Of a stretch of DNA of 64,000 bases, positions 7,733 to 16,024 are shown piece by piece (within the stretch, counting starts at the first letter, position 1; every line of letters starts with the position of its first letter). A program made the translations under genes and the position numbers. The notes under the pieces were generated by a model, which was not told where the DNA came from, ran no database searches, and worked only from the letters and a program-made list of their open reading frames with translations. Source of the stretch: Kluyvera sp047971185 (GTDB lineage: Bacteria > Pseudomonadota > Gammaproteobacteria > Enterobacterales > Enterobacteriaceae); assembly GCF_047971185.1 (NCBI RefSeq), contig NZ_JBKDZH010000109.1, positions 14,862 through 78,861 of the forward strand, given 5' to 3'.

Positions 7733-9503
7733 TTTCGGGCAACTGTGGCCAACCTTAAAACGGCTGCTGGCCTACGGCTCGCCGTGGCGCAAGCCGCTGT
7801 CGATCGCCGTGGTGATGCTGTGGGTAGCCGCCGCCGCCGAGGTGAGCGGACCGCTGCTGATCAGCTATTTTATCGACAACATGGTGGCGAAAGGTATTTT
7901 GCCGTGGGCTACCGTCGCCGGGCTGGCGGCGGCCTATATTGGCCTCCAGCTGTTAGCGGCCACGCTGCACTATAGCCAGTCGCTGCTGTTTAACCGTGCG
8001 GCGGTCGGCGTGGTGCAACAGCTGCGTAGCGACGTAATGGACGCTGCGCTGCGCCAGCCGTTGAGTGAGTTCGACACTCAACCGGTCGGCCAGCTGATTT
8101 CCCGGGTGACCAACGACACCGAAGTGATTCGCGATCTGTACGTCACCGTTGTTGCCACGGTGCTGCGCAGCGCGGCGCTGATTGGCGCCATGCTGGTGGC
8201 GATGTTCAGCCTTGACTGGCGGATGGCGCTGGTGGCGATGGCCATTTTCCCGGCGGTGATGACGGTGATGGTGATTTATCAGCGTTACAGCACGCCGATT
8301 GTACGCCGCGTGCGCGCTTATCTTGCCGACATCAACGATAGCTTTAATGAAGTGATCAACGGCATGAGCGTGATCCAGCAGTTCCGCCAGCAGGTGCGCT
8401 TTGGCGAGCGCATTGGCGAGGTCAGCCGTTCACACTATATGGCGCGTATGCAGACTCTGCGGCTGGACGGCTTCCTGCTGCGCCCGCTGCTGAGCCTGTT
8501 CTCCTCGTTAATCTTATGCGGTCTGCTGATGCTGTTCGGCTTTAGCGCCCAGGGGTCCATTGAAGTGGGCGTGCTGTACGCCTTTATTAGCTACCTGGGG
8601 CGTCTGAACGAGCCGCTGATTGAACTGACCACCCAGCAGTCGATGCTGCAACAGGCGGTGGTCGCCGGTGAGCGCGTTTTTGAGCTGATGGACCGCCCGC
8701 GCCAGCAGTACGGCGACGATATCGCCCCTTTAGCGAACGGCGATATCGATATTGATAACGTGTCGTTTGCCTATCGTGGCGACAAGATGGTGCTGCAAAA
8801 TATCTCGCTCGCCATTCCGGCGCGCAGCTTTGTGGCGCTGGTGGGGCATACCGGTAGCGGTAAAAGTACCCTGGCCAGCCTGCTGATGGGCTACTACTCG
8901 CCGAATGACGGAGAGATTCGGCTCGGCGGCCGTCCGCTGTCGAGCCTGAGCCATCAGGTGCTGCGGCAGGGCATCGCCGTGGTGCAGCAGGATCCGGTGG
9001 TGCTGGCGGATTCGTTCTTTGCTAACGTCACGCTGGGGCGCGACATCAGCGAGGCGCAGGTCTGGCAGGTGCTGGAAACGGTGCAGCTGGCGGAGCTGGC
9101 GCACAGCATGAGTGACGGCATCTACACCCATCTGGGCGAGCAGGGCAACAATCTGTCGGTCGGTCAGAAGCAGCTGCTGGCGCTGGCCCGGGTATTGGTT
9201 GATACCCCGCAGGTGCTGATCCTCGACGAAGCGACCGCTAATATAGACTCCGGCACCGAGCGCGCCATCCAGCAGGCGCTCGCCGCCGTGCGTCAGCGCA
9301 CTACGCTGGTGGTGATTGCCCACCGTTTATCGACCATCGTCGACGCGGACACCATCATGGTGCTTCATCGCGGGCAGGCGGTAGAGCAGGGAACGCACCA
9401 GCAACTGCTTGAAGCCAAAGGGCGTTACTGGCAGATGTATCAGCTACAGTTAGCCGGAGAAGAGCTGGCCGCCAGCGCTCAGGACGATGCTTTGACCGCC
9501 TGA
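7725..9503 (+). CDS. mdlB: MdlB, half-size ABC exporter subunit
   Basis: 592 residues from ATG at 7725 (MRSFGQLWPTLKRLL), with one in-frame TTG codon before it. Six membrane helices precede an ATPase with Walker A GHTGSGKS, signature LSVGQKQL and Walker B LILDEATANID, so this subunit keeps the canonical catalytic Glu. It would form the working heterodimer with MdlA. The start lies inside the mdlA end, so translation is coupled. No terminator is obvious before the nitrogen-controlled glnK promoter. Confidence 0.93.
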   Translation: MRSFGQLWPTLKRLLAYGSPWRKPLSIAVVMLWVAAAAEVSGPLLISYFIDNMVAKGILPWATVAGLAAAYIGLQLLAATLHYSQSLLFNRAAVGVVQQLRSDVMDAALRQPLSEFDTQPVGQLISRVTNDTEVIRDLYVTVVATVLRSAALIGAMLVAMFSLDWRMALVAMAIFPAVMTVMVIYQRYSTPIVRRVRAYLADINDSFNEVINGMSVIQQFRQQVRFGERIGEVSRSHYMARMQTLRLDGFLLRPLLSLFSSLILCGLLMLFGFSAQGSIEVGVLYAFISYLGRLNEPLIELTTQQSMLQQAVVAGERVFELMDRPRQQYGDDIAPLANGDIDIDNVSFAYRGDKMVLQNISLAIPARSFVALVGHTGSGKSTLASLLMGYYSPNDGEIRLGGRPLSSLSHQVLRQGIAVVQQDPVVLADSFFANVTLGRDISEAQVWQVLETVQLAELAHSMSDGIYTHLGEQGNNLSVGQKQLLALARVLVDTPQVLILDEATANIDSGTERAIQQALAAVRQRTTLVVIAHRLSTIVDADTIMVLHRGQAVEQGTHQQLLEAKGRYWQMYQLQLAGEELAASAQDDALTA

Positions 9504-9554
9504 TGCACCAGCGACAGGCATTTTTCTAACAGAATGCATTTGTGACGCGCATCA

Positions 9555-9571
9555 TGCACCCGCATGGTGCG
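9555..9571 (+). promoter_or_regulatory. NtrC-binding site upstream of glnK
   Basis: TGCAC-N6-GGTGC matches the NtrC enhancer dyad (TGCACC/GGTGCA). A second, looser pair of TGCAC half-sites spans 9603-9623. Both lie upstream of the sigma-54 promoter, as expected for NtrC activation in nitrogen limitation. Confidence 0.75.
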
Positions 9572-9644
9572 TTTTTCTTTTTTGCCGCCGCATTTCCCGT
9601 ATTGCACCCCCTATTTTCCTGCACAAATACCGCTTTTTCATTTC

Positions 9645-9659
9645 TGGCACGGCCCTTGC
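9645..9659 (+). promoter_or_regulatory. Sigma-54 promoter of glnK-amtB
   Basis: TGGCAC-N5-TTGC gives the -24 GG and -12 GC pair at the correct 12-bp offset. Transcription would start near 9670, about 42 bp before the glnK ATG. Confidence 0.85.
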
Positions 9660-9711
9660 TTTAACTGTTATGTGTTCGCAGCCACTACCGAATTCTGACT
9701 GGAGGGGATCT

Positions 9712-10050
9712 ATGAAGCTGGTTACCGTGGTAATCAAACCATTCAAACTCGAAGACGTTCGCGAAGCGCTGTCTTCTATTGGCATTCAGGGCTTAACGGT
9801 GACGGAAGTGAAAGGCTTCGGTCGTCAGAAAGGCCATGCAGAGCTTTACCGCGGTGCGGAATACAGCGTCAACTTCCTGCCGAAAGTAAAGATTGATGTG
9901 GCTATCGCCGACGATCAGCTCGATGAAGTCGTCGATGTGATCAGCAAAGCCGCTTACACCGGAAAAATTGGCGACGGTAAGATTTTTGTCGCCGAACTGC
10001 AGCGCGTGATCCGTATTCGTACCGGCGAAGCCGACGAAGCGGCGCTGTAA
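9712..10050 (+). CDS. glnK: GlnK, PII nitrogen signal protein
   Basis: 112 residues from the ATG behind GGAGGGG; longer in-frame starts would lie at or before the predicted transcript start. The T-loop FGRQKGHAELYRGAEY ends with the uridylylated Tyr51. GlnK is a trimer that binds ATP/ADP and 2-oxoglutarate. It plugs AmtB when nitrogen becomes sufficient, and GlnD modifies it. It forms an operon with amtB (32 bp spacing) under NtrC/sigma-54. Confidence 0.97.
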   Translation: MKLVTVVIKPFKLEDVREALSSIGIQGLTVTEVKGFGRQKGHAELYRGAEYSVNFLPKVKIDVAIADDQLDEVVDVISKAAYTGKIGDGKIFVAELQRVIRIRTGEADEAAL

Positions 10051-10082
10051 TTCCCAGCCAGCACAGTGATAGGGTCGAGATG

Positions 10083-11369
10083 ATGAAAAAAACAATGGTA
10101 AAAACGGGGTTGAGCGCGCTGGCGCTGTTGCCGGGTCTGGCGATGGCGGCACCGGCGGCGGTGGATAAAGCCGATAACGCTTTTATGATGATTTGTACCG
10201 CGCTGGTGCTGTTTATGACCATCCCGGGCATTGCGCTGTTTTACGGCGGCCTGATTCGCGGTAAGAACGTGCTCTCGATGCTGACGCAGGTGGCGGTCAC
10301 CTTTGCGCTGGTGTGCGTACTGTGGGTGGTGTACGGTTACTCGCTGGCCTTCGGCACCGGCGGCAGCTTCTTCGGCAGCTTCGACTGGTTGATGCTGAAA
10401 AATATCAAAATTACCGACCTGATGGGCTCCTTCTATCAGTACATCCACGTGGCGTTCCAGGGCTCCTTCGCCTGTATCACCGTGGGGTTGATTGTCGGCG
10501 CGCTGGCGGAGCGTATTCGCTTCTCCGCGGTGCTGATTTTCGTGGTGATTTGGCTGACGCTCTCCTACATCCCGATCGCCCATATGGTGTGGGGCGGTGG
10601 TTTACTGGCAAGCCACGGCGCGCTGGACTTTGCTGGCGGTACGGTGGTGCATATTAACGCCGCGGTAGCCGGTCTGGTGGGCGCGTATCTGATTGGCAAG
10701 CGCGTTGGCTTCGGGAAAGAAGCGTTCAAACCGCACAACCTGCCGATGGTGTTTATCGGTACTGCGATCCTCTACTTTGGCTGGTTCGGCTTCAACGCCG
10801 GTTCCGCCAGCGCGGCCAACGAAATTGCCGGTCTGGCCTTTGTGAACACCGTTGTCGCCACCGCCGCCGCGATCCTCGGCTGGGTGTTTGGCGAGTGGGC
10901 GCTGCGCGGCAAGCCGTCTCTGCTGGGCGCGTGTTCCGGTGCGATTGCCGGTCTGGTCGGTATCACCCCGGCATGTGGTTATATCGGAGTGGGCGGGGCG
11001 CTGATTCTGGGTATCGTGGCCGGTCTGGCGGGCCTGTGGGGCGTCACCTCACTGAAACGCCTGCTGCGCGTCGATGACCCGTGCGATGTGTTCGGCGTAC
11101 ACGGCGTGTGCGGTATCGTCGGCTGCATCCTGACCGGTATCTTCGCTTCCACCGCGCTGGGCGGCGTTGGCTACGCGGAAGGTGTGACCATGGGCCATCA
11201 GGTGCTGGTACAGCTGGAAAGTATCGCTATCACCATCGTGTGGTCGGGTATCGTGGCCTTTATCGGCTATAAAGTGGCGGATTTGACGGTAGGTCTGCGC
11301 GTGCCGGAAGAGCAGGAACGTGAAGGTCTGGACGTTAATAGCCACGGTGAGAATGCCTACAACGCATGA
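10083..11369 (+). CDS. amtB: AmtB, ammonium channel
   Basis: 428 residues from the second of two adjacent ATGs. A signal peptide (KTGLSALALLPGLAMAAP) precedes eleven membrane helices. The conserved twin pore histidines are seen in PIAHMVWGGG and FGVHGVCG, and the C-terminal tail RVPEEQEREGLDVNSHGENAYNA is the GlnK contact. It conducts ammonium into the cell under nitrogen limitation. It is the second gene of glnK-amtB and ends in a bidirectional terminator. Confidence 0.97.
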   Translation: MKKTMVKTGLSALALLPGLAMAAPAAVDKADNAFMMICTALVLFMTIPGIALFYGGLIRGKNVLSMLTQVAVTFALVCVLWVVYGYSLAFGTGGSFFGSFDWLMLKNIKITDLMGSFYQYIHVAFQGSFACITVGLIVGALAERIRFSAVLIFVVIWLTLSYIPIAHMVWGGGLLASHGALDFAGGTVVHINAAVAGLVGAYLIGKRVGFGKEAFKPHNLPMVFIGTAILYFGWFGFNAGSASAANEIAGLAFVNTVVATAAAILGWVFGEWALRGKPSLLGACSGAIAGLVGITPACGYIGVGGALILGIVAGLAGLWGVTSLKRLLRVDDPCDVFGVHGVCGIVGCILTGIFASTALGGVGYAEGVTMGHQVLVQLESIAITIVWSGIVAFIGYKVADLTVGLRVPEEQEREGLDVNSHGENAYNA

Positions 11370-11422
11370 TGATGCGTGCCGTCGACACTGACTGCGACGG
11401 TGTCTGAGTTATCTCCAAAGCC

Positions 11423-11451
11423 AAAAAAGCCTCCCATCGGGAGGCTTTTTT
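11423..11451. terminator. Bidirectional terminator between amtB and tesB
   Basis: AAAAAAGCCTCCC pairs with GGGAGGCTTTTTT across a 3-nt loop. The A run and T run let it end both amtB and the convergent tesB transcript. Confidence 0.93.
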
Positions 11452-11465
11452 GTACTTCAACCGGA

Positions 11466-12326
11466 TCAGTTACGGTTACGCATCACCCCTTCCTGCACCG
11501 TCGAGGCAACCAGTACGCCGTCCTGAGTATAGAACTCGCCGCGCACAAAGCCGCGCGCGCTGGAGGCGGAGGTGCTTTCCACGCTGTACAGGAGCCAGTC
11601 ATTCATATTGAACGGACGGTGGAACCACATTGAGTGGTCGATAGTGGCTACCTGCATACCCGGTTCGAGGAAGCCGACGCCGTGCGGCTGCAGCGCCACC
11701 GGCAGGAAGTTAAAGTCCGAAGCGTAGCCGAGCAGGTATTGGTGGATATGCAAATCATCCGGCACCGCACCGTTAGCTCGCATCCACACCTGGCGGTGCG
11801 GTTCCGCGACGTGCCCCTTCAGCGGGTTGTGGAATTCGACCGGGCGGATTTCCAGCGGCTTATCGCAGAGAAACTTTTCTTTCGCCTGCGGCGGCAGCAG
11901 ATGTGCCAGCGAGCGGGCGATATCGGTTTCCGACGGTAGGCCATCCGGCGACGGCGCGGTTGGCATGCTTTTCTGATGCTCGTAGCCCGTCTCCGGCGCC
12001 TGGAAGGAGGCCGTCATGTAGAAGATCGGTTTACCGTGTTGAATGGCCGCTACGCGGCGCGCGCTAAAGCTGTTGCCGTCGCGCAGCACTTCGACGTCGT
12101 AGACAATCGGCTTCTGGCTGTCGCCCGGGCGCAGGAAGTAGCTGTGGAACGAATGCACTAAACGGTCCGCCGGGACCGTCTCTTTCGCGGCATACAGCGC
12201 CTGGCCGACAACCTGCCCGCCAAAGACCTGACGCAGGCCGAGATCCTCGCTCTGGCCGCGGAACAGTCCTTCTTCAATTTTTTCCAGATTTAATAACGTC
12301 AGCAGATTCGATAGCGCCTGGCTCAT
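11466..12326 (-). CDS. tesB: TesB, acyl-CoA thioesterase II
   Basis: 286 residues, same length as E. coli TesB, with a double hot-dog fold. The catalytic triad region is visible: Asp in ATIDHSMWFH, Thr in STSASSARGF and Gln in TVQEGVMR near the C-terminus. It hydrolyses medium- and long-chain acyl-CoA in the cytoplasm. It is monocistronic, starts at MSQALSNLLTLLNLEKIEEG and is divergent from ybaY. Confidence 0.96.
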   Translation of the reverse strand: MSQALSNLLTLLNLEKIEEGLFRGQSEDLGLRQVFGGQVVGQALYAAKETVPADRLVHSFHSYFLRPGDSQKPIVYDVEVLRDGNSFSARRVAAIQHGKPIFYMTASFQAPETGYEHQKSMPTAPSPDGLPSETDIARSLAHLLPPQAKEKFLCDKPLEIRPVEFHNPLKGHVAEPHRQVWMRANGAVPDDLHIHQYLLGYASDFNFLPVALQPHGVGFLEPGMQVATIDHSMWFHRPFNMNDWLLYSVESTSASSARGFVRGEFYTQDGVLVASTVQEGVMRNRN

Positions 12327-12544
12327 TGATACCCTCTATATTTTTACTGTCACAGCGTCAGGTGAATGTTTCCATTATAACGCAGTTTCGCCAGTGGTCC
12401 GATGGGTTCAATTATCTGAATAATGGGGCGTTTGCAGGCATTAATGTGAAATATGTGCCACACTTGAGCGGTAAAAGTTGTTAAGGCGTTGTCACTCAAT
12501 TGAGAAAACAGCCTTAATTTGAGTGAGCGAAAAGGAGAATGCTA

Positions 12545-13045
12545 ATGAAACTCGTGCCGATCTTAAGCGGTCTGGCGATTGCGCTGACCCTCGCGGGCTG
12601 TGCCCAGACTCACCAGCAAAGTCAAAATCAGACGCCTGCGCCGCAAGCAGCCACTCAGGCGGGGGCGATTGCCGGCCCGACCGTCTCCGGTAACGTATGG
12701 ATTCGCCAGAAAGTGGCGCTGCCGCCGGATGCGGTGCTGACGGTCACGCTGTCGGACGCCTCACTGGCCGATGCTCCAGCGAAAGTGCTGGCGCAGAAAG
12801 CGACGCGTACCGAAGGCAAGCAGGCGCCGTTTAGCTTTGTGCTGCCGTACAACCCGGCAGACGTTCAGCCTAACGCGCGCATACTGCTGAGCGCGGCGGT
12901 AACCCTCGACGGTAAGCTGCTGTTTATTACCGATACCATCCAGGAAGTCATCAACCACGGCGGTACCAAAGCCGATGTGACGCTGGTTCCGGTACAGCAG
13001 ACCGCGGTGCCGGTACAGGACACCGCGCCGGTCCAGGTACCGTAA
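12545..13045 (+). CDS. ybaY: YbaY, outer-membrane-type lipoprotein
   Basis: 166 residues from the second ATG (12545), which sits 8 nt behind AAGGAG; the first ATG is too close to it. A lipoprotein signal peptide ends in LTLAGC (lipid Cys near residue 18), then a Gln/Pro/Ala-rich linker, then a YbaY/YscW-like beta domain (ISGNVWIRQKVALPPDAVLTVTLSDASL type). The C-terminus is about 24 residues shorter than E. coli YbaY because the low-complexity tail is missing. Function unknown. Confidence 0.88.
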   Translation: MKLVPILSGLAIALTLAGCAQTHQQSQNQTPAPQAATQAGAIAGPTVSGNVWIRQKVALPPDAVLTVTLSDASLADAPAKVLAQKATRTEGKQAPFSFVLPYNPADVQPNARILLSAAVTLDGKLLFITDTIQEVINHGGTKADVTLVPVQQTAVPVQDTAPVQVP

Positions 13046-13050
13046 ACGCA

Positions 13051-13078
13051 AATGCCCTCCACGTGAGGGCATTTTTTT
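13051..13078 (+). terminator. Terminator after ybaY
   Basis: AATGCCCTC and GAGGGCATT form a 9-bp stem followed by seven T residues. It separates ybaY from the convergent ybaZ gene. Confidence 0.9.
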
Positions 13079-13087
13079 GTCGCGCCG

Positions 13088-13399
13088 TTAATACCGCCAG
13101 CGATACTTCAGCATATCAATTTGCCCGCTCCCCGACACCTGCACCCCTTCGGCCAAAAGCGCCTGCCGCTGGCGCTGAAGATCCGGGCCGGTGAGCGAGA
13201 TGGCGCCATAACGATTGACCACCCGATACCACGGCAGCGTCGAGCCTTCCGGCAGGCGCTTGAGCACGCCTCCCACCTGACGCGCCGCGCGCGGAGAGCC
13301 TGCCAGCCGGGCCACCTCACCGTAGGTCGTCACGCAGCCTTCCGGGATTGAGGCGACGATTTGCCAGACGCGCTGAGGGAAAGAGTCGAAAGCATCCAT
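13088..13399 (-). CDS. ybaZ: Alkyltransferase-like protein Atl (YbaZ)
   Basis: 103 residues, homologous to the C-terminal domain of O6-alkylguanine-DNA alkyltransferase. The active-site PCHR motif reads PWYR: the acceptor Cys is replaced by Trp, the hallmark of ATL proteins. These bind O6-alkylguanine and hand the lesion to nucleotide excision repair. The helix-turn-helix TTYGEVARLAGSPRAARQVGGVL and arginine finger region are intact. It is monocistronic and convergent with ybaY. Confidence 0.92.
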   Translation of the reverse strand: MDAFDSFPQRVWQIVASIPEGCVTTYGEVARLAGSPRAARQVGGVLKRLPEGSTLPWYRVVNRYGAISLTGPDLQRQRQALLAEGVQVSGSGQIDMLKYRWRY

Positions 13400-13555
13400 A
13401 GTCAGTTCCTGAAAGCAGAACCTTCAGCATAATCAGCCTGATGCTCTCTGTGAAGGGGTGATTGCGCAAGAATCCAGCAGGCAGCAGCGGATAGCTTGCA
13501 TTTGCCTGCTTCAGCAGGGATAATGCGCCAGCGCGTTGGGAACAACGCTCTCAAT

Positions 13556-13669
13556 GGGGGCTCTGTTGGTTCTCCCGCAACGCTACTCTGTTTACCAGGT
13601 CAGGTCCGGAAGGAAGCAGCCAAGGCAGATGACGCGTGTGCCGGGATGTAGCTGGCAGGGCCCCCACCC
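13556..13669 (+). ncRNA. ffs: 4.5S RNA of the signal recognition particle
   Basis: The 114-nt segment from GGGGGCTCTG to GCCCCCACCC matches E. coli 4.5S RNA by recall, apparently base for base. The conserved Ffh-binding core GGTCAGGTCCGGAAGGAAGC and the closing terminal helix are intact. It guides cotranslational membrane targeting with Ffh and FtsY. Confidence 0.98.
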
Positions 13670-13972
13670 ATTTGTACTTCCTCCTGTTTTTCACCTTCTT
13701 TTTAACGTTATTAGCCATGCTATCGCTGTGGTTATTTCGCCTGCGCGTCAATTAAATTTCATGTACTTGTAATAATACTGTCATGGATGTGTCATGAATT
13801 GTATTTAAATTAATATTGGGTATTTATATGGCTCAATGCGTTAAAAATATATTTGTGGAATGTGTTGTTAACTTCATGTATTAGTTATTACAGAAATAAT
13901 ACAGAACGCCATTTTGAGCGGGTTAACACACATCCGCGCACGGGATGACGCGTGGCTACGGGAAGGGTAAAC
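13670..13972. other. AT-rich spacer between ffs and the ribbon-helix-helix gene
   Basis: No supported gene is present. T-rich tracts just after ffs (13672-13710) may serve termination. The part around 13780-13900 is clearly richer in A+T than the surrounding chromosome, as is common for transferred DNA. No direct repeats or attachment site could be recognised by eye. Confidence 0.5.
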
Positions 13973-14221
13973 ATGACAATTGCAGTGCTGAACGTAAAAA
14001 TTGATGAGACCGTAAAAGAGAGACTTCGCCATTACGCTGAGGCCAATGGCCTGACCTTAGGGGCCGCGGCGGAGAAGCTGTTGCTGCTGGGCTTTACGGC
14101 AGAAGAAGAGGCGGGTGTAGGTGAAGATGACATCGATAGCCAGCATACGGAAGAAGATGTTGCACCATTCACACCTAAAGAAATCAAAGCGTTACGCAAA
14201 CTCCTGAAGAAACGAAAATGA
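13973..14221 (+). CDS. Ribbon-helix-helix (CopG/Arc-like) small protein
   Basis: 82 residues from ATG at 13973, preceded by AAGGG. The N-terminal half (IAVLNVKIDETVKERL, then RHYAEANGLTLGAAAEKLLLLG) has the strand-helix-helix layout of ribbon-helix-helix DNA-binding proteins. An acidic middle (EEEAGVGEDD) precedes a basic tail (KALRKLLKKRK). The next gene overlaps by ATGA, a layout typical of an antitoxin or autoregulator with its partner. It is not found next to ffs in E. coli K-12 as far as I recall. An antitoxin role is inference. Confidence 0.65.
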   Translation: MTIAVLNVKIDETVKERLRHYAEANGLTLGAAAEKLLLLGFTAEEEAGVGEDDIDSQHTEEDVAPFTPKEIKALRKLLKKRK

Positions 14222-14433
14222 AACAGCAACCGACAATAGCGTGTAACTATAGTGAAGCCTGCGATCTGTTACGCTCGGGCTATGTGAAACATGTGCTTCT
14301 CAACTGGAACGTGGGCAGCGATGAATTCTTTCGGATTGCCTCTGACTGGTGCGATACCGGCGCTAAAATTAAAAAAGAGGGAGAATCTTTCGTTATTTCA
14401 CTGAAAGGCTTTCCGATCCCTCCGCAGCACTAA
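14218..14433 (+). CDS. Small unknown protein coupled to the ribbon-helix-helix gene
   Basis: 71 residues; the ATG overlaps the upstream stop (ATGA), so translation is coupled. I do not recognise the family. Predicted order is helix (SEACDLLRSG), strand (KHVLLNWNV), helix (DEFFRIASDWCDTG), strand (AKIKKEGESFVISLKG). This beta-alpha-beta-like compact fold loosely resembles TusA-like sulfur-carrier folds, but no CPxP motif is present. It could be a toxin-like partner or a stand-alone regulator subunit. A 10-bp inverted repeat begins one base after its stop. Confidence 0.55.
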   Translation: MKQQPTIACNYSEACDLLRSGYVKHVLLNWNVGSDEFFRIASDWCDTGAKIKKEGESFVISLKGFPIPPQH

Positions 14434-14471
14434 TATATTCTTTTATCATCGCGAGTTTTTTAAAGAATATA
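14434..14471 (+). terminator. Inverted repeat directly after the small unknown gene
   Basis: TATATTCTTT at 14434-14443 is repeated inverted as AAAGAATATA at 14462-14471, with an 18-nt spacer that includes a T run (14456-14461). It starts at the base after TAA. It is AT-rich, so termination strength is uncertain. Confidence 0.4.
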
Positions 14472-14509
14472 TCAGCGCCAGGCCAGTTTGTTATTGGGTT
14501 CGCGCGCGG

Positions 14510-15934
14510 TTAAATTATTTTCCGCAGTTTATTTGCGCCATACTGGCCTGCTAATGTTGCCCATATTGGCTGTAGCGTGATAAACGCACGACGCAGCGTC
14601 TCGTCATCCAGGATAAAGGGGATGCGCAGGTTGCGTTCGCCGCTTCCGGCCAGGCCAAAGCGCGAACCCACGCCAATATGAATTCCGCTTCCTTCCGCGC
14701 GCGCGGCAAAACGCGTCGCCATCATTTCCGGTAGTTCGACCCAAAACGAGAGCCCACCCTCCGGCTGCCTGAATTTCCACTGCGGAAAGTATTCCTGCAT
14801 CAGCGATGCACACATGTCGCGACGCGCCTTTAGCTGATGGCGTCGGGCGGGTAGCAGCATCTCTTCATTTTCCAGCAGCCAGCAGGTGGCGAGCTGTTCC
14901 AGCAGCGGCGAGCCGAGATCCAGCGTATCCCGGGTTTGAATTAAGGCGGCAATCGTGGAGGAGGAGGCGCGGATCCAGCCCAGCCGTAGCCCGCCCCAGA
15001 AGCTTTTTCCGGTTGAGCCGACGGTAATAATCGGCGCTTTGTCATTGAAGGACGCCAGCGGCGGCGGCGGCGGGGCGTTGTACCATAAATCGACCATGGT
15101 TTCATCGACCACCAGCGTCGTGCAGGTATGAGCGGCGAGATCGGCCACCACCTGCCGCGTCGCGCTGTCCATACAGCGGCCCGTGGGGTTTTGAAAATCG
15201 GGCATCAGATAGGCCAGACGCGGCGCGGTCTGGGCAATAATGGCGGCCAGCCCATCGGTGTCCCAGCCGCTATCCGGTAGCGGCAGCGCCACCGGGCGGC
15301 AGGAGGCCCCCTCGATGGCGGAAATGGCGAGCGGATAGGTCGGCGTTTCCACCACCACCCGATCGCCCGGCCCGGTCAGATAGCGCAGAATCAGCGCCAG
15401 ACCGCTCACCGCGCCGTTCACCAGCATGATTTCATCGGCATGGGTCGGCAGGCCGCGCGCGCAATAGCGTTGGGCGATAGCCTCGCGCAGCGCAGGCAGG
15501 CCGTGCTGATCGTAGCCGGTCAGGGTCAGATACCCCGGCAGCATCGACAGCGCGTGGCTGTAGGCCTGATGGATTTCAGCACCGGCGGCCAGCGCGGCGG
15601 TGGAAAGATCCAGCGTTGGCGCAGCGCTGATTCGCGGTGAGCGCGGGTAGCTTTCCCCCGCCAGTTTTACCGTCGAGCCGCTGCCCTGACGACTCTGCAC
15701 GAAGCCTTCATCGCGCAGCTGCGCCAGCGCGCTGGCAATAGTGGTACGGCTGACGCCCAGCGCGCTGGCAAATTCACGCTCCCCCGGCAGGCGGGTATTG
15801 AGCGGCAGCCGGCCATCGAGGATCAGCAGCCGCAGCGCGTCGGTAAGCTGCCGCCAGAGCGGCGTCGATGAGGGATTTTCCTGCCACTGGCCGAGCAGGC
15901 GAACTAACGATTGGGTGGCGGAACGTCGACGCAT
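14510..15934 (-). CDS. yczR: MocR/GntR-type PLP-binding regulator (YczR-like)
   Basis: 474 residues. The first ~80 form a GntR winged helix (LPGEREFASALGVSRTTIASALAQLRDEGFV). The rest is a fold type I aminotransferase-like domain with the PLP lysine in TVGSTGKSFWGGLRLG and the Asp-containing VVDETMVDLWY region. MocR proteins bind PLP or amino compounds and control divergent neighbours. Here the divergent gene encodes a YczE membrane protein, the linkage that defines the YczR group. Effector unknown. Confidence 0.85.
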   Translation of the reverse strand: MRRRSATQSLVRLLGQWQENPSSTPLWRQLTDALRLLILDGRLPLNTRLPGEREFASALGVSRTTIASALAQLRDEGFVQSRQGSGSTVKLAGESYPRSPRISAAPTLDLSTAALAAGAEIHQAYSHALSMLPGYLTLTGYDQHGLPALREAIAQRYCARGLPTHADEIMLVNGAVSGLALILRYLTGPGDRVVVETPTYPLAISAIEGASCRPVALPLPDSGWDTDGLAAIIAQTAPRLAYLMPDFQNPTGRCMDSATRQVVADLAAHTCTTLVVDETMVDLWYNAPPPPPLASFNDKAPIITVGSTGKSFWGGLRLGWIRASSSTIAALIQTRDTLDLGSPLLEQLATCWLLENEEMLLPARRHQLKARRDMCASLMQEYFPQWKFRQPEGGLSFWVELPEMMATRFAARAEGSGIHIGVGSRFGLAGSGERNLRIPFILDDETLRRAFITLQPIWATLAGQYGANKLRKII

Positions 15935-16024
15935 CGGTGCAGTCCACTTTTTAAAAACTGGTCATTAATCATAATGCCATTTTTGTCGATGATGAAAGCA
16001 TCAAAACGACAGGCAGAGGTATTT

